The translations under genes and the position numbers were made by a program. Source: Massariosphaeria phaeospora (lineage: Eukaryota > Ascomycota > Dothideomycetes > Pleosporales). Taken from it: a stretch of 64,000 nucleotides of DNA. The stretch's first letter is position 1. Each line of letters begins with the position of its first letter. Under the pieces are notes generated by a model. It ran no database searches and was not told the DNA's origin. It worked only from the letters and a program-made list of their open reading frames with translations. Positions 10,501 through 21,960 of this stretch are shown here, piece after piece. Location: NCBI GenBank assembly GCA_011032825.1, contig JAADJZ010000016.1, positions 682,001-746,000 on the forward strand. The letters are read 5' to 3'.

Positions 10501-11848
10501 CCACGAATCCATAATAGGATTGCTTCTTGACAATGGTATGTCCATTGATGCCGGTGTCCATCGAAAGTCTTGGTCTCGGAGAACCGTGAAAACCGACACC
10601 ACTTACCAGGTTTCGATTCCGGCGTCTGAGCCCGACATCTCCTGTACTGCAACTGGTCTGACACCTTTACACTTCGCGGCCTTGACGGGTAATTCGGTCA
10701 TGACCGAGTTCCTTTTGAAGCGTGGCGCTGATCCGAATGCTCTGTCCAGATACAATGAGTCCCCAATTCATCTCACGTTACGCAAAGCTCTACACGGACC
10801 AAAGTATGACGATGACTGGACCGATCCGCACTGTAAGGTGGAACGCTTACTGGATTTCCTGGACTTTGAAGAGGATGCTGGCGATATAGTTTATGCGGAT
10901 ATAGTAAAGCATCGCGAAGGCGTGCTCTGTGCGCTGCTCGCAGATCCTAGAACTAGTCTGACGATTAGAGACTATCGGAATGAGCACCCTTTGCACTGCG
11001 TCGAATATGGAAAATTTGGAAGTGTGTGGGCGGTCAAGACATTAGTGTCTAGAGGAGCAAATCCGTTCGAAAGGAACTTGAAGCAGCAGAACGCACTGCA
11101 TCTTGCTAGCCGAGCCGGCGACCACGACGTGGTCGCTTTCCTACTTTCTCTAGGAGCCGAGCCTGCCTCGTCGGACAAAAAGGGACTCAACGCTCTTCAC
11201 CATGCCGCACGAAGTGGACATTTTGAAACAATCTCTCTTCTCCTCGAGACAGCTGTTGCAACAAGACCAAGTCTGGTAGCATCGAGGGACACTCTGGGTC
11301 GGAACCTGCTCCACCATCTGTCATCCGCGACTTTTAAAGCTCGAAAGGAAACGATAAAATTGCTGCTTGACATGGGGGTAGATGGCTCAGCGTTGGACGC
11401 ATCCGGTAGCGTACCCTTGGCTACCTACTTCAAAAAGCACTGGCTGGGAGTAAATGTCGACGTCTGCCAATTGTTGGTTTCGGTTGAAGGAAACTCCTTG
11501 TTTATCGACAAGAACGGACGGAATCTAGGACACTTATGCGCTTCAACGCCGGGCTGCAGGGTTCAGGTCTTGGAGATTCTGAGAGATCACGGTGTCGATC
11601 TGAGACAGAAAGATTTGCAGAGCAGGACGCTCTTGCACTGTGCTGCGATTAGCGGATCTGTCACCGAAGAACTTCTGCATCACCTTCTCCATGTTGTAGG
11701 CGTTGAGGTGAACGCGGAAGATGCGTCTGGAAGAACTGCACTCCAGCTTGCAGTAGAGATGGCTTTGGAAGACCACGATCCCCAGATGTATGACTCTGAG
11801 CGTTGGGACAGAACCACAAAGCTTTTATCGGAATCGGGAGCGAGGTAG
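7538..11848 (+). CDS. NOD-like receptor: HET-NACHT-ankyrin protein (exons 7538..9099 and 9151..11848)
   Basis: Predicted 1419-residue fungal NLR, a signal-transducing NTPase used in non-self recognition and often in heterokaryon incompatibility. The start MRLLYTASDGKLRWT fits the usual HET N-terminus. HET domain: YAILSHTWGE (residue 27), WVDTCCIDK (about 81), WFDRGWTLQELLAP (about 135). NACHT: Walker A GIPGCGKT at residue 316, Walker B VVLDALDE near 417, then LLMTSRKERDI (sensor). From residue about 763 to the end come ankyrin repeats; four successive units carry a G-x-YGNALQAAS-like phrase. The exons join in phase (GG GAT|G TTT) over a 51-nt intron, GTATGT at 9100, branch GCTAAC at 9135-9140, TAG at 9148-9150, giving ARGMFRWAVCQLD, a typical NLR junction. 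No internal stop and no RIP signature, although transposons flank it on both sides. Cytoplasmic; ligand unknown. Confidence 0.93.
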
Positions 11849-12150
11849 CTTCTAGAGCTAAAGTAGGCTAAATACAGCTATTCTTGTTGTGTCGCCCATG
11901 CTCTGTTTGTATTCTTGAGGTGGTTGAGTTGCCGTATTCATTGTGCTGGGGAATGGGCTTGGGTTTGGGTTCGATCTACCTAGTATTCTTTGCTCCGCGA
12001 TGCTACACACGTTGGAAGCCTTCGGGCCCTCGCAGTTACCTAACGCTTTCACGTGCGCAACTGCACTTTTTCATAGGACAAAACCAGCGAAGGTCTTGAG
12101 CTAGATTGTGCATACGCTAGCGCAACCGCCGCTATCCGGATCAAGCTAAA
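11849..12150. other. 3' flank of the NOD-like receptor gene
   Basis: No gene supported. It presumably includes the receptor 3' UTR. A G/T-rich stretch (GGGCTTGGGTTTGGG near 11950) is the only notable composition. Confidence 0.5.
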
Positions 12151-12230
12151 CATTGTGAGACTGTGGCATTGTGAGATTGCATCATGGTGAGATTGCATCA
12201 TTGTGAGATTGTAACATTGTGAGATTGACA
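12151..12230. repeat. Minisatellite, exactly 5 x 16 bp
   Basis: Five head-to-tail 16-mers with consensus CATTGTGAGATTGCAT start at 12151, 12167, 12183, 12199 and 12215. Differences are confined to single positions (for example CATGGTGAG in unit 3) and to the last three or four bases of each unit. It is too regular and has no spacers, so it is not a CRISPR-like array. Confidence 0.95.
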
Positions 12231-13465
12231 ACGTTGACAACCTTACAATCCATACCAGAGACTACCAGGCTGCAAGCCCCTTCCTGTGGGCTGCACGAAA
12301 CGACGGGAGCGATTGGTCGCCGTAACATCACGGGTAATAGCGGGTAACATCCGCCCGCGGAGCGGTCCACCTCACTCATCCAGCACGGGCCACTTCTATT
12401 CGGCGAACTTATGTGGCTCGTGCATATAACATTATCTCTTTCCGCAACGACTGTGACGCAGATGTGGCAGAAAATGTCAGAAAGATAGCCAGCGCTGATC
12501 CCCACCTCACTTGGTTCTAATGAAGACAGGGAAATTAGGAAGATTAAGGGTCCAGGAACCGACGGGCAAAGCGATGTGCTAACATCAACCTCGAACAGTA
12601 CACAGGTACAAAGAATTGAAGGAATGAACTAATTGAATAGCTATAAGGTAGGGAAGCTATTTACGTGTAGTTTTGAGTAGTCATCCATACCAACAGTAAG
12701 AGACCCCAAAACGTGACATTATATCTCTTTGCGAAGTGGGTTGGTCCTAGTCAGCCACTATACTCCTTCTTTATAGCATCAATTCTCTTCTTAAAGTCCT
12801 CCTTATACAGATGAACACCGCACAGGTGAACAATGCGTTTAATAAGCCCCTTATCGTCGTATGGTGGAGTCAACGCAGACAGGGAACAAGCAGGAAGGCA
12901 ACCGGTGAGACTGAAAAGGCGGTAAGGCGATGAACTGAAGGACGTCTAGCCTCATCGTGGGAAGCACCCATGATATGTCGTAGAGAGTGGGCGACGCTAT
13001 GTTCCTCTAATCAGGAAGTTGCCTGATTAGAGCTGACGATGGGCCTGTCGCCGGAACTATGTGCAGCTAGCGGATTGGCAGGCGAACTACATAAAACTGG
13101 TCTAGAGAGCGAGATGATCTGCGATGAGGCAGGGCGCAGGCAAGAGTGAATCGTGATTTGACTGTATAGGGCTTGGAAGTAGTCATGATGGCTGCAGGTG
13201 CCCACATTGTAAGGGATGAGAACTGGAGTGAGACCGGATACGCATCCACATAGCCCTGGACAGAAGGCAGCGCCTGGCTTCTATTTACCCCACCATGCAT
13301 GACATAATTCAAATGCATAGGCCACCTTATAAATATCGCTAGACCTAGAATGCTATTGGTGCGCATCCTACGGTAGTGCGCATCCTGTGGCCGTTCCTCC
13401 CATCCCCATGTCCTCAACGACGTTTAGTAAATTATCAAGACCTAATCCTGCTCCTAGCTGCGTCG
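12231..13465. other. Intergenic region with one possible terminal exon
   Basis: Mostly without support for genes. On the minus strand 12751-12870 reads a coding-like 39 residues, TPPYDDKGLIKRIVHLCG and onward to KKEYSG and TGA, with good codon use but no start. It could be the last exon of a decayed gene; I do not recognise it. Open frames at 13011-13417 show low-complexity, non-conserved sequence and are not called. Confidence 0.4.
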
Positions 13466-13985
13466 TCAGGCAGCCGAACTGTCCCATTGCACCATAAGCT
13501 CGACGGCATGTAGCAAGTACAGGAGTTTGCTCTTCGTCGCAGCAATCGTCGCAAGGGTCATGTCGGTTGATTGGAGTTCTAGCAGAGCATTAGATATCCA
13601 CCCTCTACAGGAGAAGAGCACATACTCAAATATCTGGAAGATAATTCCAAGATCAAGAACCTGGTATACATTCCAGCTGGCGCCTAGGCATCGATACTCT
13701 TTTAGGCATTCAATGTTGTTGACGAAAAGGTGATAGGTTGTCTCTTCTACGGTCTCACCAAGGAACTCATCGATATCTCCATCCGGGAAGGAACTGGCAG
13801 GAATCTCTGGCAGTCGGCCTTGCCTAAGCTCGAACTATGCACAGTAAGCTATCGTGTAACTTCATGGTATCGTGATCGTAACTTACTAGTCTTCCCTCGA
13901 TAATTATATGCGGGATGGGCTTCAAGTTATTGTGCAGTGCGAAATACCTTCCATACCCCAAAATTAGTATAGCGTGAGGGATGGG
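13466..13985 (-). pseudogene. Orphan exon pair of an unrecognised protein (5' end missing)
   Basis: I do not recognise the family. The 3' exon, 13834 down to TGA at 13466-13468, gives 122 residues without stops (FELRQGRLPEIPASSFPDGD..., ending ELMVQWDSSAA). Upstream, 13886-13835 looks like a 52-nt intron: GTAAGT at its start and CATAG at its end. The frame continues into an exon reading HAILILGYGRYFALHNNLKP and IPHIIIEGRL, giving a smooth junction EGRL-FELRQG. No initiator is visible before an in-frame TAG near 14005, about 90 bp from the transposon remnant, so the gene is either truncated by the repeat block or has a further upstream exon. Composition is ordinary, unlike the AT-rich DNA next to it. 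It could still be expressed if an upstream exon exists. Confidence 0.5.
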
Positions 13986-14136
13986 GGCCAAAGAGTGGTA
14001 CTATACTCGATGGGGAACTCGGTTCCGGCGCGTTCGGCGTGACATCAGGGATCGCCCCTTTTTGTATAGGGCTAGATGATCTCATAGACTTTTCACACCT
14101 AATTCTCTCATCCTAATCAGCCTCTTGTTGCCTGCG

Positions 14137-15135
14137 ATGCCCCCCTATCGATTGCCTCGCCCTACTAGCCATAAGCTTGAGCCAGCGCTACTCTAGAGAG
14201 TACTCTACCGAATTGAAGCTAGCCTTAACAACAGTCAAATCTCTCGAGAGACTACTGTAACTGTTAAAACAATTATCAAAATCCAGCAGAGTCTCGAGCA
14301 ATAGGGAGCGCTCTATCCGCTAGCAACTGTAAAGCGTGAACGTTTATTTTATCTGCGTCAAATACACAAGAACGGCTTACTTAACTTTATATTTAGACGC
14401 AGCGACGTTTACCTTGACAAGATAAAAAAGTTTGTGTATAACAAATACGCAGTAGAAACTTCTAATTAGACTATCTAGAGGTTTATAAAGTCTATCGACT
14501 AGAGTTACAAAGTAGCAGAAAAAGCAGCTCGCAAGCGTAGCGAGCTGCTAAGAGCAGTGCTTAGAGCTTGCTTTCAAGAATAGAGAGCTAATTAGATTGT
14601 TTGTTTAAATAAGTTTGCTGCTAACGAGCGTACAGAGAATAGAAAGCGTAGATAGTTTTCTATTAATACTTCTTGTCGTATAAGTTACTCTATTAAATAA
14701 TCTAAAAAATAGAGCCTACTGCTAGCAATTACAGTTGATAGTTACTTTACTTATACAATCTTTCAAAAAGCAATAACCTTAGAGATATTTGAAAATTTCT
14801 TTAAGCATTAAGTGTTGCTTTATTGCTATGCCTACCTAGGCCTAAAATCTATTATAGTAATAGATAACGCTTTAATCTATCGATTGAATTAGGTGCGCTA
14901 GCTTTGTAGCGAAAAAAGCGTAGTGTTAGAGTACTTGCTTTTATACTCGCTAGATTACAATTCAATTAAGCAGTTGTTTAAAAAGCTTAAGAGTTAGCTG
15001 CGAAAACACAACTGCGAGGCAACTGTATTTAATAATTACAAGTACTTTTTAGAGTACGCAGTATCGCGCTGCTGTTACGAGTTAGCAGCTACGCTTTTTA
15101 AGTACTGCTAATACGTGTTTAACAAGAAAGCGTAG
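14137..15135 (+). pseudogene. Tc1/mariner (DDE_3, IS630-like) transposase remnant
   Basis: One plus-strand frame of about 333 codons starting MPPYRLPRPTSHKLEPALL. The C-terminal half matches the DDE_3 core: ITVDSYFTYTIFQKA, then SIIVIDNALIYR, VRQLCSEKSVVLEYLLLYS, and LDYNSIKQLFKKLKS, which corresponds to the usual PYSPDYNPIE-x-F. In that last block proline codons have become leucine or serine and the glutamate lysine, all C-to-T or G-to-A changes. Stops (TAG mostly, TAA at 14698 and 14812) are scattered through it. A final TAG at 15133-15135 follows KYC-YVFNKKA and may be the native end. I could not define its terminal repeats. Confidence 0.8.
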
Positions 15136-17632
15136 AGTTCTAGGTAAAGTTAGCGTGTTAGCAGCTGTTATAGCTAGTATCGCGTACTTACTAATACATT
15201 AATGCAACAACACTACAACGCAATAAATAAATAGATAAAAAATGCAAACGCAACTATAAACTATACAAATAGTTAGCTTGATAATTATTAAACTAAAATA
15301 TAATAGTGTTGCGTTGCTGCGTAGGTACTAGAAGTAACTTACTTAAACATTTATTTAACTTGCTTGTAACTACCTACTTGCTGCGCTTACTACTAGCGCT
15401 TGTTGTAGAGCTACTTACTATTGCTTAGCTCTAACAGCGCTGCGAAAGTTTCTACAAGCAACTTGCTTGCTACGTTGCTTTGCTTTACTTTTTCTACTTT
15501 CTTTGCTTTCTTTAGGTTATTGCTATTTCTTTCTGCTTCTACTTACTTTTGCTGCGCTTTTGCTAGCTAGCGCTGTTAACGTACTTTATTTTGCTTTCTT
15601 TTACGATTTAGTTTCTTTGCTTCTTGCTTAGCTAGCTACTATCGCAAGCGCTGCGCTATAATTTTATCTCTATAACATATATCTACTCGATTCTTTTTTG
15701 TAAAGCTAGTGTATTAATAGCGCTAGCGAAAAGTAGCTTCTTAAAGCTGCATAAGATACGCTAGCTTTTTACAAAAGTAGTTTGTTTAAATCTCGTACGT
15801 TATACTGTTTTAATAGTTTATTATTTAATTTACGTTGTATAGACTTTTTTGCTAAAAGTTAAGCTTTACTTAGCGCACTAGTAGAACGTAGCTAAGAATT
15901 TCTTTTTTTTACTACTCTAAAAAGTGTTTTGTATGCTTCGTTATTTTCTAAATTAATTTCGCTGCGATAGGTTGCTAGCTACTTACTAGAATACGCTCTA
16001 TTACGAGTACGTTTAAATTAACTATGCGAAAATCGTATAGCAGCGGCTGCGGTAGTAGAAAATTTTAAAGTACGTACTATAAAGTAGCTACTTGTAGCTG
16101 CGCTTTAAGCGCTTAGCGCTATAGTAACACTAAAAACTTTTTCTCGCTACTATTGCTTTTTATTTCTTTGCTACTACTTTTCGCTGCGCTATTAGTACGT
16201 CGTTGCTTATTTTCTACAGCTCGTTAATCTTTATACCTAATAAGCGCTAACTTAATAATATCAAATAGCTAGTTAACTTTTAACTAGCTAGTGTTGTACT
16301 TTTTTGCTTACATGCTAATTATATAGCTATTAGCAGCGTAGTAGTTTTCAAAACGCTTAACTATACTAGTATTAAGTACTTAGCAAACGTACCTATAGTT
16401 TTAGCAACTAGCGTTGCAACATTGCTACTTATTTTTAATATCTACGACGAAGCTATTTCTAGCAACTTTAGTTTACGTAACCTAACTAAGTTCTTTCTCT
16501 TATATTTGTGTAGCAATTTAAAGTTGAATTTAAACTTTACTACGCTGCTGCAGCTGCGATCTCTGCTAAGTGCTAAATAGCGTTGCGTTAACAATAATTA
16601 AGTTGAAATCTATGTAAATTTTCGCTGTAAACTCTTTTTAAATCTTTGTTGCTAATATTCTTATGCGCACCTACCTACGCTCGTTGTCTTTTCGAATAAC
16701 CTTAGTTAGCTTATTTTTTTTATTTTGCTTCGCTAGGTATATAGTAGCGCACAAACTTTTAATGCTTACTTGCTAAAGCGCGAGATTTTTAACTACTTAG
16801 TTTGTTTATTTCTACAAACTCTAACTCGTTATAAGTAGTAGTAGTTTATTAAGCTCAAAGTCGCAAGCTTTAGGTATAGAGTTTTTCTTTATATTGCTAA
16901 AGCAAGCTTTTTACTTTACAGCTATTTTTATATCTCGTAGAACTAATAGCGTGCGAGCAAGTAATAGACGCTTACTTAGGCGCTTACTTAAGCGCTTAGT
17001 TAACAAGCGCACTTCTAACACTAGTATCTAAGAAGCTGTTGCTTTTTTTTTTTTTTTCGTAAATCTCGAGTAGCGTTAAACTTAGGCGCTAGATTGCTAG
17101 GCAGATTACTTAGCAAGCAATTATCGTTATTAAATATAAGTACGAACAAATTCTTTGCTTAAGCTATAGTAGCAAGTTAGCTAAACTAACTAAACTAAGC
17201 GTTGCTAGTTACCTCGCCTAACGAAGCGCAACAAAGTAGTAGCTTATTTAGATTGCGTACAATTTGCTTGCTTTGCTTATTTAAAGCTTTTTGTTTTTTT
17301 GTAAACACTAGATTAACGCTTTGCTCGAATAGCGTAGGTAGTTTTTGCTAACGTTTACTAGAACTAGTAGATATTAGATTTAGCGTACAAGCGAAGAAAA
17401 TAAACCTACGTAGCTAAGCAGCTTACCTGCTATAGTAGCTAGAACTTAATACTAAATCTAGCCGTTAGATTAAAGCAAAACAATAGAAATAAAAAGCAAT
17501 AGTTTAAATTGTACAAGTATAATAGCGTTGTTATATTCTACAGTACTAATTTAAGTGCTACTAAATAAGCCAAAAATCTTTCGTAGCTAACATTGCTATT
17601 TTTAAGTATAAACGGTATTTTGCACTGCACTA
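15136..17632. other. Unclassified AT-rich repeat remnant
   Basis: Thymine-rich on the plus strand with many GCTTT, TTGCT and CTTTGCT words, suggesting a decayed coding sequence on the minus strand. Minus-strand frames give fragments such as VNWLFDIIKLALIRYKD (near 16220-16290), which I cannot assign. A poly-T run of 16 lies at about 17041-17058. No LTRs or inverted ends were found. Confidence 0.4.
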
Positions 17633-19758
17633 ATAACGTGCTTGTGCGCACTATGCTCGAAGTTAGCTTATGCTTCGCAACAACAAACTCGCATTCTAAC
17701 TTACTTTTTTTAATACGCAACTACTCAACTACTATAGATCTAATTAACAAAGCGATTAAAGATTTGAACTTGCGCGAACTAGGCGCAAAATTTACTTTTC
17801 AACAGGTTGCTAATTAATATAGCGTTAACTACTTAATGCTAGAGCGAAAGTAAAAAAGCGTAATAGCTTTCTAGAACGCTAAAAACGCGTTGCACTAGAA
17901 ACTTAGCTTATAACAAAAGTTAAAGCTTGTGCGATATATTATAAGCTTAACAAAGCAAAAGCTACTTTCTACAAAAAATATAGTGCGAAATTTTAAATTT
18001 GAAATAGCTAAATTACTTGTTTTCGATAGCTAGGTTACGCGCTTCTTTTACCGAAACTAAAGCGATTTTATTTTAAAATAAATAGCTGCTATGGATTTCA
18101 ACTGCTACGCAGCTAACTTAGAAAATAAGTACAAGCTATATTTTAACCTTTTGCATAAGAAAATAAAAAAGTACAACGTTTAGCCTAAGCAAATGTACAA
18201 TATAGATAAAAAAAAGTTTATAATTAGTATAATTAGCTGCTTAAAACAAGTGTTCTCTTAACGTTTATAAAAGAAAAAAAAAGTAAAAGTAACTCGCTAG
18301 AATAGCTTACGTAAGTAAATAACTTTCGTAGTAGCAGTTTGCGTAGATAAAACGTTGTTGCTACTTAGCTTTATTTATAAAAGCGCATCAAAGACACTAC
18401 AATCAACATAGGTAGCTAAAATTAAAGCTAAAAAACACAACGTCTTTGTTACTTTAACTTTTTTTAGTTGAAGCAACAACGACGTTGGATTGGTATAGCT
18501 TAAGCAAGTATTTAATTGCTGTACAAAAAAGCAAGCTTAACGAGCTTACTAATTGCTTATCGTTAACGGCTATAGAAGCTACTTAACGATAAAGTTTATT
18601 AACTATTGTAACCGCAATCGAATACTTTTAGCTATACTTTTTTCTTACTTAACTTACACGCTTTAACTTTTTAACGTTGTTATATTCAAGCTTCTATTTA
18701 ACTTTTACGGTAATAAGCTATTGTTTTATATCTAGCGCAGCCAAGAGCTAGTCTTAATTAAAAAAGAAAACTTTTTCTCGTTGTTCTAGAGATCGTAGCA
18801 AGCTTCGTTTAAAAAAAAAACTATTCTTAAGTTTTTTAAAGCTACTAGTATTTAGCTTATAAATTTAAACGTTATACTCAAACGCTTTACCTAAAAAGCT
18901 TCGAATAAAATAAAATAAATAAAGGTAAAGTATTTGCTATTAAGAATACTAATTAGCGTTACCTAAATTGCTTCGTACGATTTGCGATAAAAGATAAAAG
19001 CGCAAAGAAGTTAAAAAAGCTTAGTTTTACAGTTTACTACTTTTAGGTCTAGAACAAGCTTTTTAACTACAAAAACAGTAGCTTAAAGAAAGCTCTATTA
19101 GCTAAGAAAAAGTATAAAAAGCATAGTAAACTTCTAGATTTGCAGTAGCGCAAGGAGTATTATAGTAGAGCTAAGTAGTAGTTACCTAGCAAAGTTCGTA
19201 AAGCACGTGCTCGAAAAGAAGTTAAAAAAAAGAATAAGCATATGCAAAAGCTTGCGCGAGCTAACCAAAAAAGCTTTAAGCTTTAGCTAAACTTTTTCGT
19301 AAAACTAAAGCTAAGAAAAAACGCGTAGCGCGAGAAACAGCTAAAGTAGTTAAAAAAAGAAAAAAGCTAAGAAAGCAGCTAAGCGCGCACGCAAGATTGA
19401 AGCTTAGAATACTAAAAAAGCTTTACAAACGTTTTAAACAAGTAAGCGCAAAGCTTAACAAGCATTTTTACTTAAAAATAAGCGTTAGAAACGTACGAGT
19501 AGTGTTGTAGCTCGCGCAGTATTGCCTAAAGCTGCATTAGCTACTTTACTTAAAGTAAATAGCTGCAGCTGCGCTATTAACGTTCTATTTAAATATAGAT
19601 AATACAAGCTATACAAAAGCTTTATCTCAATTACTTTAGCAAATCTTTTTGCAATAATAGCTATTGTAGCTGTTGTAATAAACTTATGTTTGTAGTAGTA
19701 AGCATATTGTTTTTAAAGCACAAGCTAACTTTGAGCATAGTGCGTACAAGTACGTTAC
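17633..19758 (+). mobile_element. Pogo-like DNA transposon D, 2126 bp, TA target duplication
   Basis: Inverted ends: left 17633-17675 reads (A/G)TAACGTGCTTGTGCGCAC..., right 19716-19758 is its complement with transitions only. TA flanks at 17631-17632 and 19759-19760. The interior is a plus-strand transposase remnant. Copies E and F carry the same transposase type but different terminal sequence. Confidence 0.8.
17728..19440 (+). pseudogene. Pogo-type DDE_1 transposase remnant (copy D)
   Basis: The frame opens with LINKAIKDLNLRELGAKFTF (helix-turn-helix region). Then come a CENP-B-like part (LTKQKLLSTKNIVRNF), YNIDKK near 18195 where the family has YNMDE-G, LKQVFNCCTKK near 18500, and LLIVNGYRSY near 18553, where the family has LLIVDGHGSH. 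The second catalytic aspartate is therefore asparagine. The C-terminal coiled coil is Lys/Ala-rich (KKSKVL-LQ-EYYSSA type, then KARARKEVKKK). Many TAG and TAA codons break it; no frameshift was noticed up to the core. Confidence 0.75.
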
Positions 19759-19774
19759 TATGTCCGTGCGCGTA

Positions 19775-21911
19775 TAGTACTCGTGCGCGCGATAAGCTAG
19801 TACAACTAATAAGCTACTTTAACATTAAAACATGTATTTCGTTTTAACTTTAACGCGTTACAACTCTACTAATATAAACTTAATTAAAGCTGCAATTAAA
19901 GCAATTAAGTTAGGTAAAGCTAGCGCATCTTTCTCGTATCGCAAAGTTGCAAAATAGTTTAGTATTAATTGCACAACACTGTTGCGAAGGTACAAAAGTA
20001 GAACGTAGTTTTATGCAGCTACATTAAAAGAATAGCAATTACTTAACTTACAACAAAAAGCAAAGCTTGTGTAGTACATAGAAAAATGCACAAAGCAAAG
20101 CTTGCTACCTACAAAAAAAATAGTACAAAATTTTGCTAGCGCAGTTGCGAAACACAAGGCTTTGCATGCGTAGGTTTCGCGCTTTCTACATTGCTACGCC
20201 AACAAGCTTACTACTAAATAAAGCGCTAAAATTAATTGCAATCGTTACTAAGCTTACTTACATAAGAAATACAACTTATACTTTCAACTACTGCACAAGA
20301 AAATGCATAAGTACGGCGTTAAAGCGCGCAATACCTATAATATAAATAAAAAAAGCTTTTTTATTAGCATTACTACACGCTTAAAACGCGTCTTTTCTAA
20401 AGTAGTTTAGTAGGCAAAATTGCGTACAGCAGCTATACAAGATAGTAATAGAGAATAAATTACGCTTTTAGCTTGTATTTGCGCTAATAGTAAAGCGCTG
20501 CCGCTTGCTTTTATCTACGAAAGAAAAGCTAGCTTGCAATTAAGCTAGGTTAACGACGTTAAAGCTAGAAAACACTAAGTATTTATAGCGAACTTAACTT
20601 TAAAATAAACAAACAACGATATTAGATTAGCTTAGCTTAAGCAGCTGTTTAAGCGCTACACAAAGCAAAAAGCGCGCTAGCAATAGCGTTTTCTTTTCGT
20701 TAACGGCTATAGCAGCTACTTTACGCGCAAGTTTATAAACTTTTGCAACGCTAATAAAATTCTACTAGCTATTTTTTTTATTATTTAACTTACACTTTAC
20801 AGCTGCTTAATGTAGTATTGTTTTTTTCTCTTTCAAACTACTACTCGCAAGAACTTAACTACTACCTACACTAATCGCAAAAGCTTGTTAGCGTTAAGAA
20901 AAGCAACTTTTTTTTAATATTTTAGTTAGCGTAGGGTACTACAATAAAAAGAAAAACTATACAAAAGAGTTTTAAAGCTACGAGCGTGTAGCTAATAAAT
21001 GCAAAAGTTATACTCAAACGCTTTAACACTACTACTTTAGATTAAAATAAAAATACAAAACTGCAAAAGCTTAGTAATAGAAATAGTTGAAATAATATAC
21101 AAAAAATTCTAGACACTGTAGTTGCAAATAAAACGAAAAAGTAAAGCTAAACGCTTTGCTAGTACATTACACTCTCTACAAGTTCAAAACAAGCTATTTT
21201 ACTACAAAAACAATAGCCTTCGCGCGGTACTTACTACGAAACGAAAGTATAAAAAAAAAAGTAAAGTTCTTAACTTGCAGCAGCGCGAGAAGTACTATAG
21301 TAGCACTATACTATAAAGTTCTTGTAAAATTCAAGAAGCTTAAGTGCGCAAAATAGTTAAATAGCGCAAAAAAAAGTAGCAAAAACTCTAGAAAACTTAA
21401 GCAAAAGAGCTTAAAGCTACTACTACACAATATAAAACAAAGATAGTAGAAAAAGCAAAAGCGCTGCAACAAATTACAAAAAAGCAACGTAATAAAAAGC
21501 AAAAAGCGAAAGCTACAGAGCTAGCTGCTGCGCGCGCGCTTAAAAAGCAGCAACGCAACGCTGCAACTTTACAAAAATCTTGCGATATACTAAAAAAGCA
21601 AGCGAGCAGCTTTGCCTAGCGCTGTAGCAAAATCTACAAAAAAGCGTTGTATTGTAGATACTACAAGTAGTGTTAATACTACATTTTTGCTACTATAGCT
21701 TCTACTCAAAACTACTACACAAAGCTGCTAAATTAAAGTACTATAAAAATTCAAATAGTGCAAAAAATACGCAAGCTTCTATATAGTACTACACTAGAAA
21801 ATTTTATAATAGTTAAACTAATATATAGCTCTACAGCTTCGTTTTTGCAAGTACTAATTTTAGTTAAAGTAGCTTATTAGTTGTACTAGCTTATCGCGCG
21901 CACGGGCACTG
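19775..21911 (+). mobile_element. Pogo-like DNA transposon E, 2137 bp, TA target duplication
   Basis: Left end 19775 and right end 21911 form inverted repeats containing CGTGCGCGCGATAAGCTAG and then TACAACTAATAAGCTACTTT. The right outermost bases read CAGTGCC..., and the left ones TAGTACT, the RIP-altered form. TA lies at 19773-19774 and 21912-21913. Only 14 bp separate its left TA from the right TA of element D. Confidence 0.82.
19850..21640 (+). pseudogene. Pogo-type DDE_1 transposase remnant (copy E)
   Basis: Same family as the copy before it. Recognisable blocks are INLIKAAIKAIKLGKASASF, SLLPTKKIVQNFASAVAKHK, YNINKKSFFIS, LKQLFKRYTK, and FLFVNGYSSYFT near 20690, again with asparagine at the catalytic aspartate. 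The C-terminal coiled coil is the best preserved part (KRKSKAKRFASTLHSLQVQ and YKKKSKVLNLQQREKYYSS, nt 21122-21316, open for 64 codons). It is interrupted by many TAG and TAA codons. Confidence 0.75.
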
Positions 21912-21960
21912 TAGCGTTCGAAGTTGCGTAACGTTTAAACACTAACATGCTTACTATTGC

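Noticed and set aside
12151..12230. CRISPR-like array
   Set aside because: Units abut without spacers; eukaryotic context. It is a minisatellite.
13067..13417. Minus-strand 116-codon open frame
   Set aside because: No recognisable motif and overlaps other frames of similar length; composition looks non-coding.
21311..21502. Minus-strand Phe/Leu-rich open frame resembling a membrane protein
   Set aside because: It is the antisense shadow of the Lys-rich transposase coiled coil of element E.
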